From contig NZ_AP018178.1 in the NCBI RefSeq assembly GCF_002368195.1, positions 7,266,645 through 7,330,644 of the forward strand: a DNA stretch of 64,000 nt. The letters are read 5' to 3'. Below the pieces are notes generated by a model. It ran no database searches and had not been told where the DNA came from. It worked only from the letters and a program-made list of their open reading frames with translations. This stretch comes from Calothrix sp. NIES-2100 (GTDB lineage: Bacteria > Cyanobacteriota > Cyanobacteriia > Cyanobacteriales > Nostocaceae). Below, piece after piece: positions 9,396 to 17,818 of this stretch. Position 1 is the first letter of the stretch, and the number at the start of each line of letters is the position of its first letter. Position numbers and translations under genes: made by a program.

Positions 9396-9501
9396 TTCAA
9401 AAATCCCAACAATTAGCATCCCAGTTAGAACAAGAACAGCAAAAAGCCGAACGCTAAGCTCAAAGATTGCGTCAATTGGTGATTGATCCTCATGATGTGT
9501 A
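9396..9501 (+). pseudogene. Remnant of a Uma2 (DUF820) gene 3' end
   Basis: The sequence encodes KSQQLASQLEQEQQKAER, a stop, then AQRLRQLVIDPHDV and another stop. This resembles the Glu/Gln-rich coiled tail with LRxLGIDPD ending seen in many cyanobacterial Uma2-family restriction-like nucleases. No upstream catalytic part is present and the frame is interrupted, so it is at best a relic. The identification is from pattern only. Confidence 0.45.
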
Positions 9502-9583
9502 GGTAACACAAGTGAGATGTTTTCTCTGCCAGACGCTAGGCGAACGACAAGCGGCTTTGTGTCAACGTATCTTCTGTAAAAAG

Positions 9584-9609
9584 AAAAAACCCCGACACAA
9601 TGATCGGGG
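9584..9609 (-). terminator. Terminator-like hairpin on the minus strand
   Basis: CCCCGA / TCGGGG stem (590-595 with 604-609 of the 9-kb block). On the minus strand it is followed by TTTTTTCTTTTT, the usual layout of an intrinsic terminator. No minus-strand gene is seen upstream of it (toward 10,000), so either it ends an unannotated RNA or it is fortuitous. Confidence 0.5.
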
Positions 9610-9848
9610 AATACTGTATAGGTTCAATGTATACCTAAATTATTTCTAGCAATTAAATGTGAGGAAAACATGAGGATCGGGGATAAAAATCCTGCACCTT
9701 TGCCTCAACAAGTCATATTTGTCAGGAATCAAAAAAGCGATCGCTCTATGGTAATTAATCGGACAAAAATATTTACAGTCATTGCGAGCGAAGTGAAGCA
9801 ATCCCAGCCCTCACGATGGCTTCATTTCCCTTCGCTCCATAAAGCCCT

Positions 9849-9940
9849 ACCCTTCTCCTGACGGAGACGCTGCGCGAACGGGAACGACTTCGTCGAACGG
9901 GCATAGCTTCTCCTGTCAAAGAGGCTGCGCCAACGCTTAG
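9849..9940. repeat. Dispersed palindromic repeat
   Basis: It carries ACGGAGACGCTGCGCGAACG, GAACGACTTCGTCGAACGG and GCATAGCTTCTCC modules shared with 684-847 and 52549-52659. Confidence 0.8.
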
Positions 9941-10026
9941 TGCAATGACATTGTGTAATTAATTCTGTCTGACTCCACATCTTCAGGAATTGTTAACACC
10001 CCTCTCTCCCGCCACAATCAAAATGG

Positions 10027-10032
10027 TACAAT
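10027..10032 (+). promoter_or_regulatory. Candidate -10 of thiC
   Basis: TACAAT, 11 bp before the first base of the riboswitch core. Transcription starting at about 10039 would place the riboswitch at the extreme 5' end of the mRNA. No good -35 element is seen, so this is a weak call. Confidence 0.4.
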
Positions 10033-10042
10033 CTACATCCAT

Positions 10043-10122
10043 GCTAGGGGTGCCTGAATACCAGGCTGAGATCACACCCTTAACACCTGAGTCTGGGTAA
10101 TACCAGCGGAGGGAAGCTGTTT
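10043..10122 (+). promoter_or_regulatory. TPP riboswitch (THI element)
   Basis: The conserved thiamine-pyrophosphate aptamer is easily read: GGGGTGCC, then GGCTGAGATCACACCC, AACACCTGA, TCTGGGTAATACCAGC and the closing GGAGGGAAGCTG. It ends about 15 nt before the thiC start codon. The short distance suggests control of translation initiation, with TPP binding masking the GAGGA ribosome-binding site at about 10126-10130; that mechanism is inferred. Confidence 0.96.
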
Positions 10123-10137
10123 ATCGAGGAATTCAAT

Positions 10138-11517
10138 ATGCGGACAGAATGGGTTGCAAAGCGTCGTGGACAGAGCAATGTTTCTCAAATGCACTACGCC
10201 CGTCAGGGTGTAATCACCGAAGAAATGCACTACGTCGCCCAGCGGGAAAATCTTCCTGCTGATCTCATTCGTGAGGAAGTAGCGCGGGGGCGGATGATTA
10301 TCCCGGCTAACATTAATCACACCAATTTAGAGCCAATGGCCATTGGTATTGCCTCTAAATGTAAGGTAAATGCTAATATCGGCGCTTCACCCAACTCTTC
10401 TAATCTTCAAGAAGAAGTGGATAAGCTGAAACTAGCGGTGAAGTATGGCGCTGATACCGTGATGGATTTGTCTACAGGCGGCGGTAACTTGGATGAAATT
10501 CGTACTGCTATCATCAATGCCTCGCCTGTTCCTATTGGCACAGTACCAGTTTATCAGGCTTTAGAAAGTGTTCACGGCACAATTGAAAAACTTACCCCTG
10601 AAGACTTTCTCCATGTCATCGAAAAACACGCCCAGCAAGGGGTAGATTATCAAACTATCCACGCGGGAATTTTGCTAGAACATTTGCCTTTGGTGAGAAG
10701 CCGCATCACTGGGATTGTTTCTCGTGGCGGCGGTATTTTGGCGCGGTGGATGTTGCATCATCACAAACAAAATCCACTCTACACTCACTTCCGAGACATC
10801 ATTGAAATTTTCAAGAAGTATGATGTCTCTTTCAGTTTAGGCGATTCCCTCCGACCGGGCTGTACCCATGATGCCTCAGATGCAGCACAATTAGCAGAAT
10901 TGAAAACCCTCGGACAGCTAACCCGTAAAGCCTGGGAAGATAATGTACAGGTGATGGTAGAAGGCCCTGGACACGTCCCAATGGATCAAATTGAGTTCAA
11001 CGTCCGCAAGCAAATGGAAGAGTGTTCCGAAGCGCCTTTCTATGTGCTGGGTCCATTGGTGACAGATATTGCTCCTGGTTATGACCATATTACCTCAGCT
11101 ATTGGCGCGGCAATGGCTGGTTGGTATGGTACAGCAATGTTGTGCTATGTAACACCCAAAGAACATTTGGGATTACCTAACGCCGAAGATGTTCGTAATG
11201 GGTTAATAGCTTACAAAATAGCAGCTCATGCGGCAGATATCGCTAGACATCGCCAAGGTGCTAGGGATAGAGACGATGAACTGTCCAAAGCCCGTTATAA
11301 CTTTGACTGGAACCGTCAGTTTGAATTATCACTCGACCCAGAAAGAGCTAAGGAATACCACGATGAAACTTTACCAGCAGATATTTATAAAACTGCTGAG
11401 TTTTGTTCAATGTGTGGGCCTAAGTTCTGTCCCATGCAAACCAAAGTTGATGCTGATGCGCTGACGGAACTAGAGAAGTTTTTGGCGAAAGATAAGGATG
11501 TTGTAACGCAAAGTTAA
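10138..11517 (+). CDS. thiC: Phosphomethylpyrimidine synthase ThiC
   Basis: The 459-residue radical-SAM enzyme converts aminoimidazole ribotide to hydroxymethylpyrimidine phosphate in thiamine synthesis. The C-terminal [4Fe-4S] motif CSMCGPKFC gives Cys 423, 426 and 431, with the family's unusual CxxCxxxxC spacing. Other ThiC motifs are MIIPANINH, GADTVMDLSTGG, NASPVPIGTVPVYQA, LGDSLRPGC and EGPGHVPMDQIE. Length is typical for the cyanobacterial type. It starts at ATG after GAGGAATTCAAT and is directly under the TPP riboswitch. thiD for the next step is in this window at 27.4 kb but not linked to it. Confidence 0.98.
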   Translation: MRTEWVAKRRGQSNVSQMHYARQGVITEEMHYVAQRENLPADLIREEVARGRMIIPANINHTNLEPMAIGIASKCKVNANIGASPNSSNLQEEVDKLKLAVKYGADTVMDLSTGGGNLDEIRTAIINASPVPIGTVPVYQALESVHGTIEKLTPEDFLHVIEKHAQQGVDYQTIHAGILLEHLPLVRSRITGIVSRGGGILARWMLHHHKQNPLYTHFRDIIEIFKKYDVSFSLGDSLRPGCTHDASDAAQLAELKTLGQLTRKAWEDNVQVMVEGPGHVPMDQIEFNVRKQMEECSEAPFYVLGPLVTDIAPGYDHITSAIGAAMAGWYGTAMLCYVTPKEHLGLPNAEDVRNGLIAYKIAAHAADIARHRQGARDRDDELSKARYNFDWNRQFELSLDPERAKEYHDETLPADIYKTAEFCSMCGPKFCPMQTKVDADALTELEKFLAKDKDVVTQS

Positions 11518-11523
11518 TCAAAT

Positions 11524-11580
11524 CGCCCTCACCCTAGAAGGGTGGGGCTATACATACAAAGCCCACCTTCGTGGGCTAAT
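11524..11580. repeat. Dispersed hairpin element, copy 1
   Basis: The sequence begins CGCCCTCACCCTAGAAGGGTGGGGCTA (two inverted parts, CACCCT/AGGGTG) and continues with the stem-loop AGCCCA-CCTTCG-TGGGCT. It lies 7 bp after thiC and may double as its terminator. Homologous copies are at 38490-38546 and 62127-62240. Confidence 0.75.
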
Positions 11581-11729
11581 TATATGCATATTGAAAAACA
11601 GTATTGCAGAATAAAAATATGAAAAAATATGAATTGAGTTTCACGCATTCGACGAAGTAGTTTCCGCAGGCTAGGTGCAAAGACGCAAAGGAAAATCGAT
11701 AAAATCATTCCCTTGTAATAAATTTTTAG

Positions 11730-12044
11730 CTAACTAGCTAAGTTGATATCGCTACTTTGATCGTCTTCCTGTAGCCCTAACCTTTCGTATAATTCACTAA
11801 CAGATTGAGGCTCGACAATTTTTTTCTTTGCACGTTGTAAAGCTGTGAATAAACGAGTAGAGTTTGCTGGAAAACGAAGTAAATAAAGTGTTTCCAATAA
11901 GCTTTCTAGTTCAGTTTCAGAAATTAATACAACATTTTTACTGTCAGGTCGGCTAATTCTGACTACTTCATTAGTTTCAATAAGTTGATTACAAATGCTG
12001 TCTAAATTTTTAGCGGCTTCTTCTGATGTAATTTTAATTGACAT
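11730..12044 (-). CDS. Phd/YefM-type antitoxin (orphan)
   Basis: A 104-residue protein whose N-terminal part matches the Phd/YefM DNA-binding fold: ITSEEAAKNLDSICNQLIETNEVVRISRPDSKNVVLISETELESLLETLYLL is recognisable in outline (about residues 4-60). The C-terminal part (residues 65-104) is longer than needed and ends acidic. Such antitoxins normally pair with a RelE/YoeB or PIN toxin immediately downstream. Here nothing of that kind lies in 11518-11729, nor upstream, so it appears to be orphaned or to have another partner. It may autoregulate from the 80-bp divergent region shared with the DUF4058 gene. Confidence 0.8.
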   Translation of the reverse strand: MSIKITSEEAAKNLDSICNQLIETNEVVRISRPDSKNVVLISETELESLLETLYLLRFPANSTRLFTALQRAKKKIVEPQSVSELYERLGLQEDDQSSDINLAS

Positions 12045-12124
12045 AATAATTAACTGGTTTTGACTATTTTTTCAGCTTTTTAAAGCTACATACTTATTCA
12101 TAATGATATCGAGCTTTGAGAAAC

Positions 12125-12829
12125 ATGATGCTGCAAGACCATTTTCGTCCGCCACTCTCAGTTCGCCGTCACTGGCACGCATTTCATAACGCCTGGGCGA
12201 CTTATATTGCATCTGATTTAAACGCTAAATTGCCAGAAGGCTACTTTGCTGAACCAAATGTACAATTTGGCATTGAAATTGATATAGCTGCTTTTGAAGA
12301 GTCATGGCAGGAATCAAAAAATGCTAATAGTATTTGGATGCCTCCACCACCTGCTCAAACAATCACTTTTATACCGACAGATGAAACAGTAGAAGTAAAT
12401 ATTTTTAATACTGAGGCTGGCCCTATTTTGGCTGGGGCAATAGAATTAGTAAGTCCTGCAAATAAAGACCGTTCTACTCATCGCAATGCTTTTGTTTCTA
12501 AATGTGAAACCTATTTACGACAGGGGATTGGTTTGGTGATTGTTGATGTTGTGACTGAACGCAAAACAAATCTTCACAATGAATTATTAACCCGTGTCGC
12601 AGAAACCAATGCATTGCTATTTAACGCTGAACTTTATGCTACTGCCTATCGACCCATCCAACACAATGGTCAGTATAAATTAGATATTTGGCAAGAAAAA
12701 TTGACTGTGGGCGGCGCTTTACCGACTTTGCCATTGTGGTTGCATGGTGAAATTTGCTTACCCGTAGAATTAAATAGTATTTATGAGCGGACTTGTCGAG
12801 AACAGCGAATTCCGATTCACACTGCTTAG
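12125..12829 (+). CDS. DUF4058 family protein
   Basis: The product, about 235 residues from ATG 12125, matches the DUF4058 family frequent in cyanobacteria and planctomycetes: LQDHFRPPLSVRRHWHAFHN, NAKLPEGYFAEPNVQFGIEID, GAIELVSPANKDRSTHRNAFVSK and GLVIVDVVTERKTNLH. The ELVSPANK and VDVV strands resemble the core of PD-(D/E)XK-like folds, but no nuclease function is established. A TTG at 12116 would add three codons; ATG is preferred. It sits between an orphan antitoxin and an Rpn-type gene. Confidence 0.75.
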   Translation: MMLQDHFRPPLSVRRHWHAFHNAWATYIASDLNAKLPEGYFAEPNVQFGIEIDIAAFEESWQESKNANSIWMPPPPAQTITFIPTDETVEVNIFNTEAGPILAGAIELVSPANKDRSTHRNAFVSKCETYLRQGIGLVIVDVVTERKTNLHNELLTRVAETNALLFNAELYATAYRPIQHNGQYKLDIWQEKLTVGGALPTLPLWLHGEICLPVELNSIYERTCREQRIPIHTA

Positions 12830-12869
12830 TTATAAATTTGCAGGTGAAATGATTAGGAATGCGATCGCA

Positions 12870-13715
12870 CTACAGCAGTTGTCGTAAATCCTCAACTGAA
12901 TTTGCAGTTTTAATCGCTTGTTGAATCGATTTTAAGCTTTCTAAATCATTAATTTGAGAGATTATTGGCATCAATTCTAAACCTTCGTTACCAAACTTCA
13001 TCTCTAATAGTAATTCAATACTTGAAAATAACTCCTCCCGTCGTCCACGTTCGACTCCACGCTGTTCAATTTCTTGATACCAAGGCGATTCGCGCAACAC
13101 AGCCATATCCCACCTCATGATTTCTTGAACTAGGGCGCTTTCTAATACAAACGTAGCAAAAAATGCTAAAACCGTCTCAAGTTGGTTTAGCTGTTCGTCA
13201 TCCCGGAGAATTCTTAAGGCTTCTCTAATGATTGATTCATTTTCACCACCTTTGAGAATTGGCACAAACGGCAGTAAGGATGGTAAAGGTTGTTCAAAAG
13301 CAATATTTACATCAACTTCCCACAAATTAATGACGCGATAATCTTGAATTGCCCGCAAACCAGCAATATTTGTTTCATAACTTGTAGGTATTTCTGCATC
13401 ACCTGTTTTCAAAATGTTGATTAATACAGGATACGTCAGCAATTTATATTTTTCTTCTGCTAGTGCGGCGTAAGCACGCATTCTTCTTGGCATTTCTGGT
13501 GTGGGACGCAGTTGTAGTTCATTGAGAACTAAAAAATTACCATACTGGGGATTTTTCGCACGAATTAAAACGTCACTTTCTCGACTGATCCATTGAAATT
13601 CTGAGTTTAGTATTTCCCCTGCTGTAATATCAGGTATTCCTGTAACCCATTTTACCCAGTTATCTGGTGCGAGGCTAATCAGGCGTTTTGTGCTGACATC
13701 TGCGGATTTTGTCAT
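12870..13715 (-). CDS. Rpn-family / DUF4351-like putative transposase-nuclease
   Basis: The 281-residue protein has the layout of the Rpn (YhgA-like, PD-(D/E)XK) family abundant in Nostoc. The N-terminal nuclease-like part includes LAPDNWVKWVTG, ISRESDVLIRAK and FLVLNELQLRPTPEMPRRMRAY (acidic and E-x-Q residues in strands). A helical middle follows, then a charged C-terminal tail (RGVERGRREELFSSIELLLEMKFG). Family members can promote RecA-independent recombination. It encodes no inverted repeats and should not be read as an intact mobile element. Confidence 0.78.
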   Translation of the reverse strand: MTKSADVSTKRLISLAPDNWVKWVTGIPDITAGEILNSEFQWISRESDVLIRAKNPQYGNFLVLNELQLRPTPEMPRRMRAYAALAEEKYKLLTYPVLINILKTGDAEIPTSYETNIAGLRAIQDYRVINLWEVDVNIAFEQPLPSLLPFVPILKGGENESIIREALRILRDDEQLNQLETVLAFFATFVLESALVQEIMRWDMAVLRESPWYQEIEQRGVERGRREELFSSIELLLEMKFGNEGLELMPIISQINDLESLKSIQQAIKTANSVEDLRQLL

Positions 13716-13827
13716 TGGGTTGTAGATGCACGTAAATTACCAGGAATATCAAAGAAGGCATCGCATTCTTGATCGGCTAATCACCAACAAAGCTATTTTG
13801 CTGGCGATCGCATTCTTCATCACCCAA

Positions 13828-14448
13828 CTATTTTCCTAAATCCCGATACCGCTGTTGAATCTCCTCAATCGAAAATAACGTTTCAAACTTTAATCCAGCA
13901 GATTGATATAATTCTGCGCCTCCTTGCAAACGGTCTACTAGTGAAATTACTTGCTCTACGGTATAACCTGCTTCTTGTAGACGGTTAACTGCTTTGAGGG
14001 CAGATTGTCCTGTGGTGACAACATCTTCCAAAACTACAACTTTTGCACCTTCTGGCAAACTAGGCCCTTCAATATAAGCCCTTGTTCCATAACCTTTGGC
14101 TTCTTTACGTATAATCAGCGCTGGAATTGGTCGGTTTTCATAAACAGAAACCACACTGACTGCTGTCACAATGGGGTCAGCACCCAGCGTTAAACCAGCT
14201 ACAGCTTGGGTATCAGCAGGTAATAGAGGGAAAAGTAACCTGCCTACAGCTAAAGCGCCTTGAGGATGTAGCGTTACCTGTGTCTTGTTCACGTAATAAG
14301 TACTACGTAACCCAGAAGAAAGAACAAAATCACCCTCCTGATAAGCAAGTTGACAAAATAAATCTAGTAACTTGTGGCGCAGGGTAGTCAAATCAGCAGT
14401 AGCTGCCCAAATATCTGATAGGTTGTGGGTTTCAGTAGAATAAGTCAT
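13828..14448 (-). CDS. pyrE: Orotate phosphoribosyltransferase
   Basis: The 206-residue enzyme joins orotate to PRPP to make orotidine 5'-phosphate in de novo pyrimidine synthesis. The PRPP-binding motif VVVLEDVVTTGQSA is at residues 137-150. Other typical elements are SSGLRSTYYVNKTQVTLHP and VAGLTLGADPIV. The last 75 residues are complete. Start codon ATG at 14448. It stands alone; no other pyr genes are nearby. Confidence 0.95.
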   Translation of the reverse strand: MTYSTETHNLSDIWAATADLTTLRHKLLDLFCQLAYQEGDFVLSSGLRSTYYVNKTQVTLHPQGALAVGRLLFPLLPADTQAVAGLTLGADPIVTAVSVVSVYENRPIPALIIRKEAKGYGTRAYIEGPSLPEGAKVVVLEDVVTTGQSALKAVNRLQEAGYTVEQVISLVDRLQGGAELYQSAGLKFETLFSIEEIQQRYRDLGK

Positions 14449-14543
14449 TACAAGACGTTAAAAATTGTGCTACACCAAAGGTTGAACTGATCAGAGTTCT
14501 GAATTTAAGCATAAATTAAGATTCGCCCAAAAGTTGAGGAGTC

Positions 14544-14978
14544 ATGAATATGGGTATAAAAGTTCAACTGCCAAGTGTTTTCTTGGTACTGCTAGCTACT
14601 AGTATTGCTTTTCCCGCTGTTGGCAATGCTCAGACGAAAACACCTAATTATGAAACAAATAATGATGCCATTGAGCGAGCTTATTTTCGACACGATCCCA
14701 ATTTCTATGAAAATCGCAGTTTGAAACGTCAGCTAGACTCTTTTCTCGGAGCTGGCTCGTTCTCAAATTCCTTTCCAGAAAATGAAATTGCCCGCGATGG
14801 TGAATTGTTAAATGGGGTTTATCGCGATATGCTGACTCAGCAAGCTACCAACGATCCATATCTTCGCACCCCAGATTTACCGAATCCTTACGGTACATCT
14901 GTACTAATGTCTCCCCGCTCCAATGCCCAACAACTCAAAGTTGGCACAGAGTTTCGGTTTGAAAATTCACCACGGTAA
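14544..14978 (+). CDS. Exported cyanobacterial protein of unknown function
   Basis: The 144-residue product has a clear Sec signal peptide (hydrophobic residues about 8-28, likely cleavage after AVGNAQ). The mature part of about 115 residues is polar, with RAYFRHDPNFYENRSLKRQLDSFLG and DPYLRTPDLPNPYGTS but no domain I recognise. ATG 14544 follows GTTGAGGAGTC; a second ATG at 14550 is also possible. It appears to be a conserved cyanobacterial type judging by composition, but that is an impression. Confidence 0.75.
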   Translation: MNMGIKVQLPSVFLVLLATSIAFPAVGNAQTKTPNYETNNDAIERAYFRHDPNFYENRSLKRQLDSFLGAGSFSNSFPENEIARDGELLNGVYRDMLTQQATNDPYLRTPDLPNPYGTSVLMSPRSNAQQLKVGTEFRFENSPR

Positions 14979-15037
14979 GATTTATCAATTGAGAGTGCTG
15001 ATGCTAATTCAGCACTCAAAACTAATTAGTTGTTTAA

Positions 15038-15110
15038 TCCAGGGTGCAGGAGTTGAACCTGCCTTGGGCGAATTATGAGTTCGCTGCCTCAACCGCTCGG
15101 CCAACCCTGG
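15038..15110 (-). tRNA. trnM: tRNA-Met (CAT anticodon)
   Basis: On the minus strand the acceptor stem CCAGGGT pairs with ACCCTGG. The D-arm is GCCGAGCGGTTGAGGC, the anticodon stem GCGAA/TTCGC encloses CTCATAA (anticodon CAT), and the T-arm is GCAGG-TTCAACT-CCTGC with discriminator A. CCA is not encoded. The first pair is C-G, and the D-arm resembles that of Leu/Ser tRNAs, but the variable loop is short. An elongator Met tRNA is most likely; an Ile2 (lysidine) tRNA is less likely. Confidence 0.9.
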
Positions 15111-15563
15111 TCGATTTTTATTGTAGCCTGATTTTACCAACTCGTGTACCCTCGAATATAGTTTACCAGATTTTTTTATTACATAATTTGATTATGAAAT
15201 AGTGCAGACTAATATTGATTAAGTTCTTATAAGGATTGAGGTCAAAAAATTTTGGTGGAGCCACTGCGCCCAGGCGGGGAACCCGCGTTGAGTGCAAGTG
15301 GCGTGATTTTGCAGCCACTGCGTTGCGAACTTTCCCAAAGTTGTAGCCAGTGGTGTGATGGGAGATTTTGGATTGACCAACCGATGAATGGATGGGGCTG
15401 GAAGTTAGGCGGATGAGCGGATGCACGAATTAGTTGCACCCAAGCCCAGATGAGACACCAGGCAAAAAATCTCAAATCGGCAATCTAAAGTTTAAAATTG
15501 GCAAGGTCAACAGCCTGAAGACATTTAAATAAACTAGCCTGATTTTGCAATAGCTGAAAAGCG
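15111..15563. other. Intergenic region with GC-rich repeat-like stretch
   Basis: 453 bp. Positions 15250-15300 contain GGAGCCACTGCGCCCAGGCG and GGGAACCCGCGTTGAGTGC, typical Nostoc dispersed-repeat sequence with partial inverted symmetry (GTGGAGCCACTGC / GCAGCCACTGCG). Two overlapping minus-strand frames across it have no gene-like features. Confidence 0.5.
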
Positions 15564-16265
15564 ATGAAACTAAATTCCACTGTACTTCTTACGTTAATTT
15601 TGTTAACCCTGATGTTGGGAGCAGGATCTGTCAGCGCGTTTTGGGGGTTCACTTTAGGGAGTTCAGCACTTAAAGGAGTGACAACGCCAGATGGTCGTCC
15701 CACAACCAAATTTACAAGCAGTAAGTCTTCTAACTCGCAAGCAGGAAGCTTAGTGCTATTAAGAGAAGAAGAAATCCTCAAAATTGTAAAGGCACGAATT
15801 GAGGGTAAAACCAAGGCTGCTAAATCCGAAAAACTAGAGGAAGATGAAGAGGAGACCAATAATAGCAAAAATAAGCCTGAGGAAAAGCCTCCAGAAGTAG
15901 AGCAGGAAAAGCCTCAACAAGGATTTCCTGTTACCGCTGAAAATAAGGGGGTAACTTTCGCTGTGCAATCTGCTCGCTATTCTGGTGGAGATTTACTACT
16001 GAAAGTGAAAATGCAGAATAAAGGCGCTGATTCTGTGCGCTTCCTTTATAGTTTTTTGGATGTCACTGATGACAAAGGACGAACTCTCAGTGCTAGTACA
16101 GAGGGTTTGCCAGCAGAATTACCAGCAAATGGGCCGACTTTTTCTGGTACAGTAAGCATTCCCACAGCTCTACTTGATGATGTCAAGAAGATTTCTCTCT
16201 CGCTGACAGATTATCCGGCTCAACAATTGAAGTTGGAAGTATCAAATATTCCCGTAGAAAAATAA
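15564..16265 (+). CDS. Exported protein with Glu/Lys-rich linker and C-terminal beta domain
   Basis: The 233-residue product has a signal peptide or anchor (about residues 6-28). A low-complexity charged stretch follows (about 85-120, EEDEEETNNSKNKPEEKPP), then a C-terminal domain of about 110 residues rich in beta strands (GVTFAVQSARYSGGDLLLKV, VRFLYSFLDVTDDKGR, LKLEVSNIPV). The latter resembles the immunoglobulin-like DUF4352 type in strand pattern, without certainty. It probably acts in the periplasm or attached to the membrane. No function can be assigned. It is followed after 184 bp by a CNNM-type gene on the same strand. Confidence 0.7.
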   Translation: MKLNSTVLLTLILLTLMLGAGSVSAFWGFTLGSSALKGVTTPDGRPTTKFTSSKSSNSQAGSLVLLREEEILKIVKARIEGKTKAAKSEKLEEDEEETNNSKNKPEEKPPEVEQEKPQQGFPVTAENKGVTFAVQSARYSGGDLLLKVKMQNKGADSVRFLYSFLDVTDDKGRTLSASTEGLPAELPANGPTFSGTVSIPTALLDDVKKISLSLTDYPAQQLKLEVSNIPVEK

Positions 16266-16449
16266 GCAAGGCAATTGCTAGATGGGGGCTGATATGGCAA
16301 AGCCAGTGGTTTGAGCGACTTCTTTTGTCAAATAACTGCTGTGATTTATTACTGGGGACTGGGGAAAAATCGCAACCACTATCCCTAATTCCCAAATTCA
16401 AAGTTGCAAATCCAAGAGTGGGTGCATAAGTTGTACACGAGCTTTAGCG

Positions 16450-17811
16450 GTGAGTGGTTTTCCTAGCTTAATTTGGAAAGATGTGGGGCTGCGATTGTTA
16501 TCAGTGTTGCTACTGATCACCATCAATGCTTTTTTTGTCACAGCCGAGTTTTCAATGGTGACAGTCAGGCGATCGCGTATCCATCAGTTAGTCGAGGCTG
16601 GTGACATTCCCGCGATCGCTGTGGAAATGCTGCAACGTAGTATTGACCGACTGCTATCTACTACCCAGTTAGGGATTACGCTCTCTAGTTTGGCACTAGG
16701 ATGGATTGGCGAAAGCTCAATTGTGGTGTTAGTAAATGCATGGTTAAAATCTTTGCCTTTACCTGAAGAAATGAGTTTGTTTATTGCTCATTCTCTATCC
16801 ATCCCCATCGCTTTCTTTTTGATTGCCTATTTACAAATCGTTTTAGGAGAACTTTGTCCCAAATCAGTAGCGATGCTGTACTCAGAACAGCTAGCAAGGT
16901 TTTTGGGGCCTTCCGTAAAAGCGATCGTGCGTTTTTTCAGCCCCTTCATCTGGATTCTTAATCAATCCAATCGCTGGCTGTTGAGATTGTTCGGCATTGA
17001 ATATACTGGTCAAGGCTGGAGACCACCTGTAACATCTGAAGAATTACAGCTAATTATCTCTACAGAAAGGGAATCAACCGGTTTACAGCTTTCAGAGCGA
17101 GAACTGCTAAATAACATCTTTGAATTTGGCGATGTGATGGTACAAGAGGTGATGATTCCCCGCACCAGCATCGCCGCCTTGCCTAAAGATGCGACCTTTG
17201 AAAGATTCCTTCAGGAAATGGCTTCTACTGCTCACTCTCGCTATCCCATCATTGGCGAATCTTTAGACGATATTCGCGGCATAGTTTACTTTAAAGATTT
17301 GGCACAACCTTTGGCTGTAGGAAAACTCACCTTAGAATCACTCATTCAACCTTGGATGCGTCCGGCGCGCTTTGTACCTGAACACACGCCCTTGAGTGAA
17401 CTATTGCCAATGATGCAACAGGAAAAACCAGCTATGGTAATGGTTGTGAACGAATTTGGCGGTATTGTGGGGCTAGTGACACTCCAAGATGTAATTGCCG
17501 AAATTATTGGCGACGCAGGTGTTGTTGACAGCGGTGAAGACTTACTCGTCCAAATGTTAGACGAGCAAACATTTCTCGTCCAAGCGCAAATCAACTTAGA
17601 AGATCTTAACGAAGTTTTGAATTTGAATTTGCCTTTGACAAAAGAATACCAAACCCTGGGGGGTTTTCTGCTTTACCATCTCCAGAAACTACCCGCCAAA
17701 GGTGAAACCTTCAGGTTTCAAAATCTGGAATTTACTGTTGTTTCCGTAATTGGGCCCCGGTTACACCAAGTACAATTACGACGGCGCAAAGAAGATTCGG
17801 GAACGCAGTGA
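16450..17811 (+). CDS. Hemolysin-type CNNM/CBS membrane protein
   Basis: The 453-residue product starts at GTG. It has an N-terminal CNNM (DUF21) transmembrane domain (about residues 10-190, four hydrophobic segments, with FFVTAEFSMVTVRRSR and the LGELCPKSVA motif). Two CBS domains follow (about 215-335, VMIPRTSIAALP and MVMVVNEFGGIVGLVTLQD), then a CorC_HlyC domain (about 355-445). The family is linked to magnesium/cobalt efflux or homeostasis; the hemolysin label is historical. CBS domains probably sense adenine nucleotides. It appears monocistronic. Confidence 0.92.
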   Translation: MSGFPSLIWKDVGLRLLSVLLLITINAFFVTAEFSMVTVRRSRIHQLVEAGDIPAIAVEMLQRSIDRLLSTTQLGITLSSLALGWIGESSIVVLVNAWLKSLPLPEEMSLFIAHSLSIPIAFFLIAYLQIVLGELCPKSVAMLYSEQLARFLGPSVKAIVRFFSPFIWILNQSNRWLLRLFGIEYTGQGWRPPVTSEELQLIISTERESTGLQLSERELLNNIFEFGDVMVQEVMIPRTSIAALPKDATFERFLQEMASTAHSRYPIIGESLDDIRGIVYFKDLAQPLAVGKLTLESLIQPWMRPARFVPEHTPLSELLPMMQQEKPAMVMVVNEFGGIVGLVTLQDVIAEIIGDAGVVDSGEDLLVQMLDEQTFLVQAQINLEDLNEVLNLNLPLTKEYQTLGGFLLYHLQKLPAKGETFRFQNLEFTVVSVIGPRLHQVQLRRRKEDSGTQ

Positions 17812-17818
17812 GGGGGGA

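Larger units (their letters stand above)
9395..10026. other. Intergenic region before thiC
   Basis: It contains the Uma2-like relic, a terminator-like hairpin reading on the minus strand (9584-9609), two dispersed repeats (about 9780-9850 and 9849-9940) and the thiC promoter region. An open frame at 9670-9861 is made largely of repeat DNA and is not called. Confidence 0.55.

Noticed and set aside
9670..9861. 63-residue plus-strand ORF upstream of thiC
   Set aside because: Its second half translates a repeat (ATTGCGAGCGAAGTGAAGCA) common in many genomes. No domain.
12870..13715. Transposon from the Rpn-family gene
   Set aside because: No terminal inverted repeats or target duplications at its ends. 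The family acts in recombination but is not an insertion sequence.
15163..15475. Two overlapping minus-strand ORFs
   Set aside because: They cross a GC-rich repeat and overlap each other in different frames, so neither is supported.
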